From NCBI GenBank assembly GCA_026419785.1, contig JAODTK010002110.1, positions 1-64,000 of the forward strand: DNA of 64,000 nt, given 5' to 3'. The position numbers were made by a program, and so were the translations under genes. Position 1 is the stretch's first letter. Each line of letters begins with the position of its first letter. Shown piece after piece: positions 11,840 through 49,193 of the stretch. The notes under the pieces were generated by a model. That model had not been told where the DNA came from and did no database searches. It saw only the letters and a program-made list of their open reading frames with translations. Source of the stretch: Sclerodactyla briareus. Lineage: Eukaryota > Echinodermata > Holothuroidea > Dendrochirotida > Sclerodactylidae.

Positions 11840-13240
11840 CCATTCATCAAATAACTAGAATGTTCCCTTCAGTAAAATATAGCGCTCCTAAACGGATGTC
11901 ATGAAAAAACTCAAATCTCTTGTAAATTCCATCGTGGGGGTTTGTGTCCGTGTGAAATGTATGAAGCAATTTACAAGCTAAGCAGGTTAAAAATTAGCCA
12001 TACACATGTACCTGATTTCTCGGCAAAACCTAAACCAAAGCTGTTGGATGAAAGGTTTGTCGAGTTTAGAAACATTGTTGGCTAGAATGTGGGGCATGGG
12101 CACCCTAGTCATAGATCAGTATGGCCAGATGTACTTTCAGGACCTGCGATTGCAAACGAAATCCCGGAAGACAAAAGAATGATTCCTAACTGCTCAAGTT
12201 TGTCAAAATAGAAACCAAGTTTAGTATGATCATACATCCGTCCGAATGGGGGTACAGGTACCGTGTTCACGAGCTAAAAGTGGCCGCCCCGATTATTTTG
12301 TTTTCAATTCAGCAGTATTACACTCCAGTCTAATGCAAATAGAAAGGTGGTGGGGCCACGTGGAGAAAGCCGCAAACCAATTTAATCGGACAAACATTAT
12401 GAAAATTGTGAACAGGACTCCTCGCAATAGGAATGATGTTGTACTCATTTATCGGGAAACTACACTCAAGAACTGAGGCTCCTTCATTCAGGCAGTCGAG
12501 TTACGTGATAACAAGCTGAAAATTATAATATGAAATTTCAAAATTCTCCCACTCCCAACATAACCCCCCCCCCCCTCCGGTTTGCACCAAAAAACAATGG
12601 GGAGTGTAATTTCCAAAATGAAAATTGAAGGGCTATATTCCCAGTAATTGGACTAGGCATTACTGGCCATTAACGTCCACCAAGTTTTTCAGGCTTGAAC
12701 CCTTCATTACCTAGGTGACCTGACCCAAATACCATATGAGCTTGGAAAAAGGGTTTAGACGAGTCGAGACAGGCGATGGAGAGAGGGGTTCCCGCGAATG
12801 TTACTTAGATGTGCGGTACGTCAGGGAAGGAGGACGGAGGAACAAATGCAGGAAAGGTTAAAACTTGACCTCGTGACGGTTTAGGACGTAGTAACAATGT
12901 TAAATTTTAATACGGGTTCAGCACAACTCTGCAAATGTTTGCATTACCTTAAGTCTATTAACTTCGCCCAGCACAAAGAATTCATATTGGATAACCTGGG
13001 AAATGGTGGACTCACCTCATCTATAATTGCATGAAAACGTCGAACTTTTAGGGGGTATCATAGGTCGGAGTTAAAGCCTTTGTAATTCTTGGAGAGAGAG
13101 AAAAAAAACAATAGTGACTGTTTACATTTGTACGTCCAACACTTTTGAATGGCTAAACGAATACTTCGAATTGCGCCCATAACTCCGCGGTCGAATAAGC
13201 TGTTACAAAAAAGTAAAAAAGTTCATCCATGTAGACACTT
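11840..13240. other. Non-coding stretch holding a diverged satellite fragment
   Basis: Positions about 12230-12735 retain satellite landmarks: CATCCGTCC, GTGTTCACGAGCT, CAATAGGAATGATGTTGTACTCATT, GATAACAAGCTGAAA, TTTGCACCAAAAAACAATGGGG and GGTGACCTGACCC. They make up about 1.5 degraded monomers. The rest shows no gene. Confidence 0.5.
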
Positions 13241-13246
13241 ACATAG

Positions 13247-13531
13247 GTGGGCATCGTATATAGTTCCATGAACGGAACGGTGGGGGCTTACCGGCGTGCT
13301 GACATCATGACCTTGCAGCATATGAAGTCAGCCCGCCGAACTAGCAGTTCGCTCTTTCTGTCTCCTGGTTTGAAGTCGTTCGACCCGCTTAACCAGCAGA
13401 AGTTCAGAGCCTTTCTCGACAGCTATTTCTTCCCGTCGGACCCCCTAGTCTCCGCTTCTCAAGTCGGGAAACCTGTCAGAGGATTGGCATTTATCACGGA
13501 AACATGTTTTAACGCACTCCAGAAATATTAG
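13247..13531 (+). CDS. Possible coding exon, unrecognised product
   Basis: An open frame ending in TAG at 13529-13531, preceded by an acceptor-like CTTACATAG at about 13237-13245. The 94-residue product has ordinary protein composition, for example blocks LKSFDPLNQQKFRAFLDSYF and GKPVRGLAFITETCFNALQ. Its third codon positions are richer in G and C than the AT-rich flanks. It has no signal peptide or membrane segment and no family motif I recognise. It could be a terminal exon of an unidentified plus-strand gene, a fragment of a transposon ORF, or chance. No partner exon was found nearby. Confidence 0.3.
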   Translation: MGIVYSSMNGTVGAYRRADIMTLQHMKSARRTSSSLFLSPGLKSFDPLNQQKFRAFLDSYFFPSDPLVSASQVGKPVRGLAFITETCFNALQKY

Positions 13532-13589
13532 CCCCGATAACCCCCCCAGTTGATTTCCAAACCCCTACCATATATTTACCACACACACT

Positions 13590-13719
13590 GTATATATTAT
13601 ATATTATATATAATAATATATATATATATATATATTATTTATATATATAAGATATAAATATATAACTATATATATATATTATATATATATATATCTATAT
13701 ATATAATATATATAATATA

Positions 13720-13765
<46 letters not shown>

Positions 13766-13892
13766 TATATAGATATATATCTATCTCTATATCTCTATCT
13801 ATATATATAGAGATATATATATTAGATATATAAAGATATATATATATATAATTATATATATATATATATATTATATACTATTATATATATAT
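13590..13892. repeat. AT dinucleotide microsatellite, long and interrupted
   Basis: About 300 bp of TA/AT repeats with embedded GATATA and CTATCT interruptions around 13770-13840. It is self-complementary. Confidence 0.95.
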
Positions 13893-16800
13893 CTGTAGTC
13901 CACATTCCCAAAGTTTTGTTCGAATTAGTTTAGTTTGAAGAAAAAAAAGTTGCAAGATTTTTTGACATCCTGGACCATGCAAGGACTTCAGGTTGTTTGG
14001 GATAACAATAGTCCACATCCACCAAGGTGTCAATTCCGGTGAAGTATGAAAAAAATGCGGAAAAAAAAAAAACTCTGGTGACCTGGGATGGAATCACCGT
14101 CATGTTATCGGGACCAACTTTTGGTCCCCACCCATTCAATGATTCCCTCAGTTTGTGTGAACGGACTAACTCAGTATTTTCAGGTTTGACTTAAAAATAG
14201 GATGGGCAGCAGAGAGTGCGAGTGATTCCCCCATTTCAAACTAATTCGAGATTTCTCGAGGGCGGAATGTGTACCAAGTTTCAGATCGATCGGATAAAAA
14301 TAAGCATTAAAAGAGTGCGCAAATGGCTACAAGAGTTTCCGCCGGCAGCGGCGGCGTGGGCGGAGACGTCGGGGGCTACACCACCAAAACCATAATATCC
14401 CAGCACTTCCAGTGTCGCGGAGATATAATGAACATTAACGCTAAATGTCATACTAACCCTAATTGTGACTGACATTGTAATATATGTAATAGAGTCGTCT
14501 ACCGTAAATGCGTACGGACCTTAACACCAGAATTCCATAAATTCGAACATAAAAGAGGAGGTGATAACAATTCTTTTCCAATTTTCATTCATTTTTTTAA
14601 ACAGAATTTTTTTAAATTGCGCACAGACATGCGTGTCGACCATCACTGATCCGGAAGCTTACAGAGTTGCTCTCGAGTGAAACGCACAATCACCATGATG
14701 TTTGTCGGGGCTGCATTTAGTATGACTCGACTCGTGAATTGTGATGGAAACATCCGCGCTTACTTAGCGAAGCGCCCACGCCAAATGCCCTCAATGTTCC
14801 ATCACGTAATGTCAGAATACACTATTCTCTTTAAATTTGGGTTTATTGGAAAATAGCATTGGGTGTATGCATTGGCCAACATACGGCTTTGATGGGACTG
14901 AATATTTGTTGTCATTTTCTATTTTAAAAAGGTAAATTCCATGTCTTCGCAGTTCAATTTACGCAAAACACTTGATTTTTCGTGTTCTGCGAGTAAATTG
15001 TAGTTCGGGGGGTGCATGGGTGGTAGGAAACCGCCCATTCATCCAAGGTCATCAAGGTGTTGATTTAGGGTCAGGGCTGAATGAACATAGGAGAGGGGCA
15101 GCACAGGAGGCGAGTAGCGTTTTTTTGAAAGCAAGAGCAATCGTCCAGAACGTACAGACGATTGAGGCCGGGAGTACATAGATGCGTATATGCGTATTGT
15201 GGAAAGTCGCCATTTCACGTGAACGGAGCGGAGGCTAGTGTTTAAATATGCTCTATTTAGTTTTCACAATAGATATGGTTCAACAAAGCTGAAATGAAAA
15301 TTATTAAATTAAGGACAAACCAACACCGAATAGCGAAAAAAAAACATGTACCAATGAGTATGCGGATGCGTCACGTGCGATGATTCTGGGGAATATCTTC
15401 CTCAAACAGCCAAGCAACGACGAATATTCAGGGCTGCTGCCCTTTGATGGTCTTCTTCTAGCATACAGTTATGTGTTTTCTCGTCTGAAACGAACATTAA
15501 GTTCCGTATATGCGATTCACATCGAGCTCGGATACGCATCTGCATCTTTGGAATCCCGGCTGAGTAGAGGCAATTTGAATCAATGTGCGCTCTTGGGAGC
15601 CTTTTATTCCACACAGCAGTATCCAGTAATGATCTGTCATACAGTGACATTCAGCGTGGGGGTGCTGTTGTCCCCCTCTCTTATGCCTGTTTGCCAAGGG
15701 CACTGTCCACCTCTAATGTTATAGTGGGGCCTGATGAAGAAGACTCTCGACCCACGCAATACCGGTAGGTCAAAGGAGAAAGCAAACAACGTGTGCTGTC
15801 AACAGGCGAGGAATGTATAACTACAGTTTTAATGGCGATTATCGAAGGCAGTATATCATCACACATTATAAGTTTATAAGGCCTACCAGGGCTGATTGCA
15901 GAATTGATGTTCAGGCAAACCAGAATCTTTAATGTTTCACCTGTGACGAGATGGGCATGCCCCTAACGCTCACAAGGACTCAGGAATTATGAAGATTATT
16001 ACATTGAAAGCGGTGAATGTTCATAACATTTCCAAGTGAGTTGATTTTTTCTTTAGCCGTTGAAGTCGCATTACATTTATGGTGAGACATTCACTAGAGT
16101 AGCGTTGATTTCCTTACAACCACGGTTAGTATCCATTTAGCGCGTTTTTTTAACATATAATGGTATTACATTCAGCGGTGATGCATACCTCATTCGGGGT
16201 TATCCTGGGTTTCAACGTTCAAGCATGTGATGGATTACGTACCTCCGCGTACGAGTTAGGTTGGATTACATATTGCGTATGTGCTGCTACATTTCTACTT
16301 CTCTCTAATAAATCATAGTTCGTTGTCGTTGAAACAACGTTTTTCACGTAAATATTTGATTCATATCCATCCCAGACACGCCTAGGCAACAGTGGAATTC
16401 AAGCCTACAAACCATGTTCTGTCGGCACGGTTAACGTTAACGTTAGATGGAATTGGGTCAGGCAGATCTACAGACTTGTTGGTGCCCGGAGAAAGCTGTT
16501 CGATTGGAAGCGGCAGGCAAATGTAGCTAGTCTATTCCATGCATCGGTTTCATGGACTGCACATACTAATGATTCTAGTAATAATATACCAAAGGGAGAA
16601 TGAACTCGGGTGGACTATGGAAGCAGTTCCACGATAGATCACAGTCCGCGCAGGGCCTCAAAGATAGAACACACTAGAAGTGTGGAGCGGAGCATCTATG
16701 TTGAGATGGTTGCCTGGAATAAAATCTGAGACAGCCAAGAACTGAGCAGCTTCTGTAAAGCTTTGGAGATTTTGGAAGTCAGTAAGAATGAATAATGCCT

Positions 16801-17647
16801 GCACAGACATGTCCAAGCTGGGTTAGGCAGTGCAATGATAGCTGGCGCAAACCTCAAGGAAGGCAGCGAAGGAACGTTGGCCAAGAGGCGGGGAAAGGTC
16901 GCATGACTGGCCAATTCCTGTAAAATTCCTGTGAAAGCCATAAACAGTCATCCTCACTGGAGTGTTGTAGATTACCAGGGAGTTCAAATCGATGAGGTTG
17001 ATGATAATGGTTATAATGATATCGAAGATGATGATATCATAACTATAAATGGGTTCTTTCGAGCCCCGAATAAAGATCAATCTCTCCAAGGCTAGTTGCA
17101 GCCTATTTCGACATTTGGCGTGTCAGTTCTCGAGTGAATCTGTCATTTAGAGTGTCATAGAGTTTCCCACGTCCGCGTTCATTGTATCCCAGCCCATAGT
17201 TGCGAATACATGAGTATACTATGCCGAATGCGGCATTCCGTAAATGTCGATTTTACGCGATTTCACGCGAAAACGAACGTGGGAGATGTCCGTGGCAGCA
17301 AAACGTTAATTGGAACGAAGTGAAAAGAACGCTAAGTCAGAAGACAGACGTACCATGGGTATCAATGCAGCACAGATACTACAATGAGTAGTATAGCGTA
17401 CATATCATCGGCTGTTACATAATAATTGTCTTCCCGACACAACTTGCAACTTTTCCGCACCGTTTGAAGAAATCTGCGCAAAACTGGGGTTCTACGACAC
17501 CACAAAATCACCCAATCCTCTTCACACGGACAATTGTGCTGACTACGCAGTTTTCAGTACGAATGAATGCGTCTAAGTAGGTCTCACCAGTACGGGCTTG
17601 TGTCTGCGGTTGTACTGGATATCCGAATCCAGCGACTGCTCCGTTAC
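13893..17647. other. Spacer with no identifiable gene; possible 3' continuation of the helicase gene not found
   Basis: This lies downstream, in the direction of transcription, of the last senataxin-like exon. I looked on the minus strand for helicase motif II (DEA-Q), III (GDP-QLPP), V and VI and saw none. Overlapping ORFs of 60-110 codons around 15380-15870 and 16696-17089 lack family motifs and are bounded by stops in every frame. Confidence 0.35.
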
Positions 17648-43741
<26,094 letters not shown>

Positions 43742-44830
43742 CTGACGGGGAAAGCAGAATGGGCGGATATATAAGGCTTGTTGAAGCATTGTTCAACCAT
43801 TATTAAAAAAAAAAATCGCGGCCTATCATGTTATTTTTACCATTATATATAACAGAATAGGTCTCTATTAGATTGTGGGTACATCGCGGCTACATATCAA
43901 AATGTTGAGAGTGCAGAAAAGGTCGTGCTTTGGGCAAGGTCTTCCTTCTCTGTTTGCCCACTCTCCCAAGGAAATGATTGGGGATTGTGATGATCCCTGG
44001 GTACAACCTGCTCCAATCGTGCAGGAGAACGTGCTCGGGTAAAGTAAATGTACGTACCAGAACTATCAGATGTCAAGGGTGCATCCAATAACAGGCCGGG
44101 TGTGTCATGAACCCACCTCTTAAGTCAACATTCAGAACATAATGTTTTTGTCTACGCAAAACATTACTTGTTGTAACTTTAGACCCATCAAACTTCAAAC
44201 AAGTGGTTGCATCCTTGCTGGTTATTACATTACTTATATAGCGTATTTCCATACATTGACTACTCTAACTACACACAAAAACATTCCATTCCACAAATAT
44301 TCAACTTCCAGTTTAGTTTAGGTGATTCATTACTCACTAACTTGAGTTTGAACGAAATGTTCCATATACGATACAAAGCAACATAAGGTATCACGCTCAC
44401 CGAGTGACATAACTTTAATAGATTCATCTGTAGGACTTCATCGAGGAGTTGCAGAATCAGTATTTACTTTCCAAACTACTTTTATGAGATGTTGGCCGCT
44501 TCTACACTTGGCACACCATATAATGAGTAGAAAGATGCGATGGGAACCAGTGGATAAAAGTTAGGAGGCCAGAGGACCTGTCGTAATGAAAGCCTTCCTA
44601 ATACAGATTCCACGGATGGAATGCCGACCAAAAATGCCTTTCTTTCTCAGTTTCTGGGACCATACAAACTTGCCCGTACCTGGTTGTTAGGATGCATCAA
44701 AGTATGTATAAGCCAGGCCACTGAGGGACAGACCCTACGTCATGTTGGCTCACGCACTCCTCCAGGACTTCCACAAACAGGTCGTCCTGTCAAATTAGAG
44801 TAGAAACCTAAAAATATGCGGAAATGCAAT

Positions 44831-44831
<1 letters not shown>
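43742..44831. other. Upstream region or 5' intron of the senataxin-like gene, nothing identified
   Basis: A minus ORF at 43897-44088 and its shifted frames are open but match no part of the helicase. The initial exons with the CxxC-type start region of senataxin were not found here or further right. Confidence 0.35.
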
Positions 44832-44865
<34 letters not shown>

Positions 44866-44909
44866 ATATATATATATATAGTATATAATATAGAATATAT
44901 ATATAATAT

Positions 44910-44943
<34 letters not shown>

Positions 44944-44980
44944 ATAATATATATATATAATATATATATATATAGTATAT

Positions 44981-45026
<46 letters not shown>

Positions 45027-45080
45027 ATATATATATATACTATATATATATATATATTATATATATATATATATATATAA
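44832..45080. repeat. AT dinucleotide microsatellite
   Basis: About 250 bp of AT/TA repeats with TATAATAT phase slips. It is self-complementary. Confidence 0.95.
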
Positions 45081-46421
45081 TGATTGATTTCCCAGTATTC
45101 TATCGGATATCATTCAATTTTTTTTTTCAGTGTTCCTAGACAATAATTCATATTTATCTGTAGTCTTCTTTATTGTACAAGGAACTAGGCTACCTTTACT
45201 TCATGAAGCCTGCTAATCTAGCTTCGGACGAGCTGACAACTTTCACTGCGACTCCAATCAACGTCCATGCATTCCATACATATAACCTTATGGTCATGTA
45301 TTTCATGGCATTATCGGAATGTAGCAGCCATTTTTTTCACAAACGGCGCGCCATTAAAAATGGACCTCGAAGTTTCCTGTCTCAAAAAAGGCAGAAGGGA
45401 TACAAAATATAGATGCATCCCAACACAATGTTTATACTCTCTATTGGAATTGCAAGTCTGCACGATTTCAATTACTGATAAGAAATTACAGCTCTCAACA
45501 CCCAATCTCATATCAGGGATGAAGGTATCACTATCAATTCACAATGCACATTTTAGGGGTGCACACGGTGTAAGATTTGGACGGAGGAAAGCTGTTTTCT
45601 GCAGTGAAACTCCCGTTGTGATAACTTTTTGTCCTATGATAATGTCGTGGTACCTACCGTATAATCTGTAATAGGACCCACAATAGGAGCCCACAACTAT
45701 ATATTGCAAAAATGAAGAAAATGTGATCACAGTTCACGGATATTAAAAAAAAAAGTCTGACGGCCGTACACTATTTATTGCCCCCACAGGGGACTTTCAT
45801 GAAATTACGGATTTTATCTAATATAAATCGTCTCCCACCCTCTTTCAACAGATTTCTTCTTTTCAATTGTATTTTCATATCAGTCCAATACCATTAGGTT
45901 ACTACAGTATGGGTAGGTTCGTGGCTGAGTTGTGCTCGACTGTGTTTTACTGCCAGTCTCAAACACATTTTTTTGTTATTGATAGGACATAGGTTTTCTA
46001 CTTTCTGGACTAACGATTGTGATTCCGTTATTACTGAACATGTTGTTGGCCAAATTACAAGTTAGAGTAACACGACTGCAGTTGTTTTATAATGTCGTCA
46101 CAGATAGACAAGCCTATAATATGAAACATCACCCGATAGAAGATCCTTCCCCGTGTTTTGTCAGTACGATTTGAGGTTGGGGCCCGCCCGCAGGGTTGCC
46201 CCGTCGCACATGGTAGGGATGGGTACCCTAGAGAGTTAGGGGATGGGTGAGGCGGGTCACTGCCAGAGGATGCTGTGGGTGTGATGGGAAAGAAGGATCC
46301 GCCCCCCTACGGGCAGGGTATTGTTGACTTCAGGGGTGCGGCCCATGGTGCCGCAGATGTGCGGGAGGTCCGCGCCATGCAAAATCAGGTTCACACAATT
46401 CAACAAGTTAATAAAAACATT
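45081..46421. other. Non-coding spacer
   Basis: Overlapping ORFs at 45173-45730 occur on both strands with no family motif. A locally GC-rich patch at 46170-46390 (GGTAGGGATGGGTACCC and the following 200 bp) differs in base composition from its surroundings but shows no gene. Confidence 0.4.
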
Positions 46422-46554
46422 TTGTTTCTATGGGGATTTTACACATGGGCTATTATATTAATTGAAGAGGTTATGAGCCAGTGTTTCATGGCGCATTTTA
46501 TGGACTGTTAGTGAATACAAAATGTTCGCATGTGTAACGTCCCCATAGAAACAA
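46422..46554. repeat. Inverted repeat, 26-bp arms
   Basis: 46422-46447 (TTGTTTCTATGGGGATTTTA plus CACATG) and 46529-46554 are reverse complements with two mismatches, 81 bp apart. Weaker complementarity continues outward (ATAAAAACATT against AATGTTTATT). It is consistent with a small MITE-like element. Confidence 0.65.
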
Positions 46555-46881
46555 GTATATCAATGTTTATTTTTTCTCGAATATTGGTTGAATGTAGCTT
46601 TGAGCATCAGTAGGGGATATTATGCTACTCTTAGAACTCTTCTATAGTCTTAGTTAACAAGCCTTTTGGTCTAGTCCCAGAACCGGGCTTGGACCAGAGT
46701 AGGGGAAAGTTTCAGAACTAATAGGCAGTAACTAAAGGTTAGCCAGGCTCTTGGGTGCATACATCTGATATGGGACTGGTCTTGACGGTCAACTTTGAGT
46801 TGGGCACCCGGGGGGGGGGGGGGGGGGGGTGTCAACCATATTCGGAGAGCAGGAACTTCGTCCGAAGTCTGCAAGTGGAAA

Positions 46882-47199
46882 TTAGCTCTGACCTCGAGTT
46901 AATGGTGGTGTGTTTGTCGGCTGCAATGATATGGTATTTCTCCCAGAGGCACAGGTTGCAACGCTTGGTTCTAGTGAGTAAGGTTGGGCACGCCGTAGGA
47001 TTCGCCATGATATGCTACAGGTGATGTTTTTGTCCTTCAGGCTCCAGATGTATTTGCTATGTCCGGTGTCGTGCCCAACAGATGTTAGGTCGTCAACAGC
47101 CCAGCAAGGATTCTTGGCACAGTTTTGCGTCTTAACGATGGGCTCGTTGTTCAGCTCCTGGGTCATTTCGAACTGGGTTGTAATGGAGAACTTTTGCAA
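46882..47199 (-). mobile_element. Retroelement fragment with GIY-YIG-type C-terminus (Penelope-like)
   Basis: The minus ORF begins with KFSITTQFEMTQELNNEP, then [20 protein letters not shown] and ILRRAQPY. After a one-base frame slip it continues with [11 protein letters not shown]. Penelope-type retroelements end in a GIY-YIG endonuclease carrying (L)SK(Y/H)IW.LK, W.I, R...Y, and a CNLCL.EK box. All three blocks are present in order. The GIY and YIG strands that should precede the SKYIW helix are not readable, and no reverse transcriptase remains upstream, so this is a dead 3' fragment. Confidence 0.55.
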
Positions 47200-47439
47200 T
47201 TAGAGGGTTAGGGTACCGGAATACTAAAATAATTCAACTTACGCAGATCCTTCAGGAAGAGAAGAAGGATACTCGAGAATGTGCTTCAACACAATCGGAA
47301 ACCGGCAGTCGCCAGAGTTTCTTCTTCCGGATTTACTGCAGGAAAATGACTCATAGAACCCCCTCGATTGGAACAGGAATTACAGAAGAAACAATGAGAC
47401 GTGATGTAGGTGACACAAGTACATCATCACGTTTTGTAC

Positions 47440-47665
47440 GTTTCTTTTGGTACACACTAAGATATTGTGTAGAATTCACACAAGACTGTGTAACTAGCAC
47501 GCCTATCCGGTGTTGTGTAAAGGGTGGGTGAAATTACACAACATCGTGTAACGTTTGTGTAAACCCACAAATTGTGCAGAATGTCCACAATGTTTTGTAA
47601 TTTCTTACACAGCACCGAAATAGGTGTCCTAGTTACACAACATTCTCAAGACATGTGAACATCGC
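47440..47665. mobile_element. Fold-back element (MITE-like) with TGTGTAA/TTACACA arms
   Basis: The arm 47487-47521 (TGTGTAACTAGCACGCCTAT, then CCGGTGTTGTGTAAA) is the imperfect reverse complement of about 47603-47639. An inner arm at about 47530-47548 (GAAATTACACAACATCGTG) pairs with 47586-47604. The centre is a further small palindrome, GTTTGTGTAAACCCACAAA. Nearly the whole 200 bp could fold into one hairpin. There is no ORF and no clear target duplication. Confidence 0.7.
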
Positions 47666-48765
47666 GTGACTTATGTATGTAAGTTTAGTTGTGTGGAAGT
47701 GAATAATAACCGGTATGTTTACATTACTAAATACTGGCTGGAGACGATACTCAGGAGAACCTAAAATATCGATCAACGCTGCGTAAAATCGTTACGTATC
47801 CCGATTATAATACGCCTAGATCGATAATTGTCGAGACTATACCAGACATAATTGGCCTATGAAGGCTTCATCACCTTTCCTTTGAGTTTGGTCAGTCGGA
47901 ATTAGACTTACAACATCGGAAATTATGTTATCTTCCTTACGTTCCTGCTGACCAGCTAGGCCATGACGACACAGTAAATATAAACCGGCACAAAGAACAA
48001 ACTGGATGGTCTTGCGCGATTTCATTCTGGATCATCACAGCCTGAATCTTGAGGTTATGCTTATAAAAGAGGGGTTCAAATTCCTGTTTCAACCAAGCCT
48101 ATGCTGTAGAGATTTCTCCCTTTGACAGAGAAGAGCAATGTTAAAAGTCGAATGAAAATAATGCACTTTACCCAGAGTGTATTACGACAATGGTCTTGTG
48201 AATCTGTACCTTCTGAAGGATTCGAAATTGATATCCTGGATTGATTCCAGCACAGGGTATCAGACTAATTCACTACACTCGGCTAGACTAGACTCGATCG
48301 AGCTGGCTCGCTGAAACTTGGCCGGCCAATGCCACAACTACAACATTACGACTACCAGGAATGTGTGACTCAGCCAATTGCATGACTACATGTACTGTGT
48401 ATACCATGCTGGATTATCATAGCGAGCGCTGTTAAACTGAACCAAGACAGGCATAATGTGTGTGGTCAGTTCTATTTTCCAATATGCGATGTCATAGTCA
48501 TTCCTCGGCTTTAGTTTCTTCAACTGATGAAATAATCTACTAAAGAACAGTTACTTTATGCTGAATGTGTTTTGTAATTCACTGAATGTTATCAATAAGT
48601 GTCGAGTATTTACAGACGAAAACTCAATTTGACGGAGCGATATGTTAACTGCATGGCCACCGACACGCGACCATGTTTATATTTTGATATCGTTCGTCAA
48701 TTGGGAAATGTTGGAAGAATAAAATATGATAAAGGTTTTCATTGTCATTTTTCACATTTCTCCAG

Positions 48766-48933
48766 AAAAATAGTGTAATATTCATAAATGGGAATGATAA
48801 ATATCCGAGCCTTTGGTTTCGGAAAAAAAACCCGTATGACGTCAAAGACGGCTACACATCAGGATTTCCTAACCAATGGGATGACAAATACAACGAGGAT
48901 TTCTGGAAATTAAAGCGATTAAAAATCATGTAA
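48766..48933 (+). CDS. Possible terminal exon, unrecognised
   Basis: Preceded by an acceptor-like TTTTTCACATTTCTCCAG and ending with TAA at 48931-48933. The 55-residue product is rich in aromatic and charged residues (NDKYPSLWFRKKNPYD, NQWDDKYNEDFWKLKR) in a way unusual for random AT-rich DNA. There is no family motif and no upstream exon, so it may be chance or a transposon relic. Confidence 0.25.
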   Translation, partial: KNSVIFINGNDKYPSLWFRKKNPYDVKDGYTSGFPNQWDDKYNEDFWKLKRLKIM

Positions 48934-49112
48934 AATATGCTGATCAACATCTCTATAATTACGACCACAGAGATTTGATAAGTATTTTCTAACATTTCAG
49001 ACCTCTAGTAGCATGTCCAGAGAACCCGGGACACAGTATAATATTTAAGATGTCCGAACATGCACCAGGGCCATGATTTAGTATCCTATGTACTTGTGTA
49101 TCTGTGCTTGGG

Positions 49113-49193
49113 GGTGTGTGTGTACGTGTGTGTGCGTGTGTTATGCGTGTGTGTGTGTGCGTGTGCGTGTGCATGTGGTGTGTGTGTGTGGGG
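49113..49193. repeat. GT microsatellite, imperfect
   Basis: TGTG/TGCG dinucleotide units over about 80 bp. Confidence 0.9.

Noticed and set aside
15402..15650. Minus ORF with HQRAAALNIRRC reminiscent of the end of TnpB/Fanzor-like proteins
   Set aside because: No RuvC-type catalytic motifs or zinc-ribbon cysteine pairs are present upstream; the resemblance is limited to a few residues.
15732..15765. CTGATGA followed by a short stem-like sequence, considered as a hammerhead ribozyme core
   Set aside because: The required GAAA core is absent (reads CGACCC) and stems I and III could not be paired.
43897..44088. Minus ORF considered as an upstream helicase exon
   Set aside because: Neither frame aligns with the expected region, and no phase-compatible splice pair was found. 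It may be part of an old repeat.
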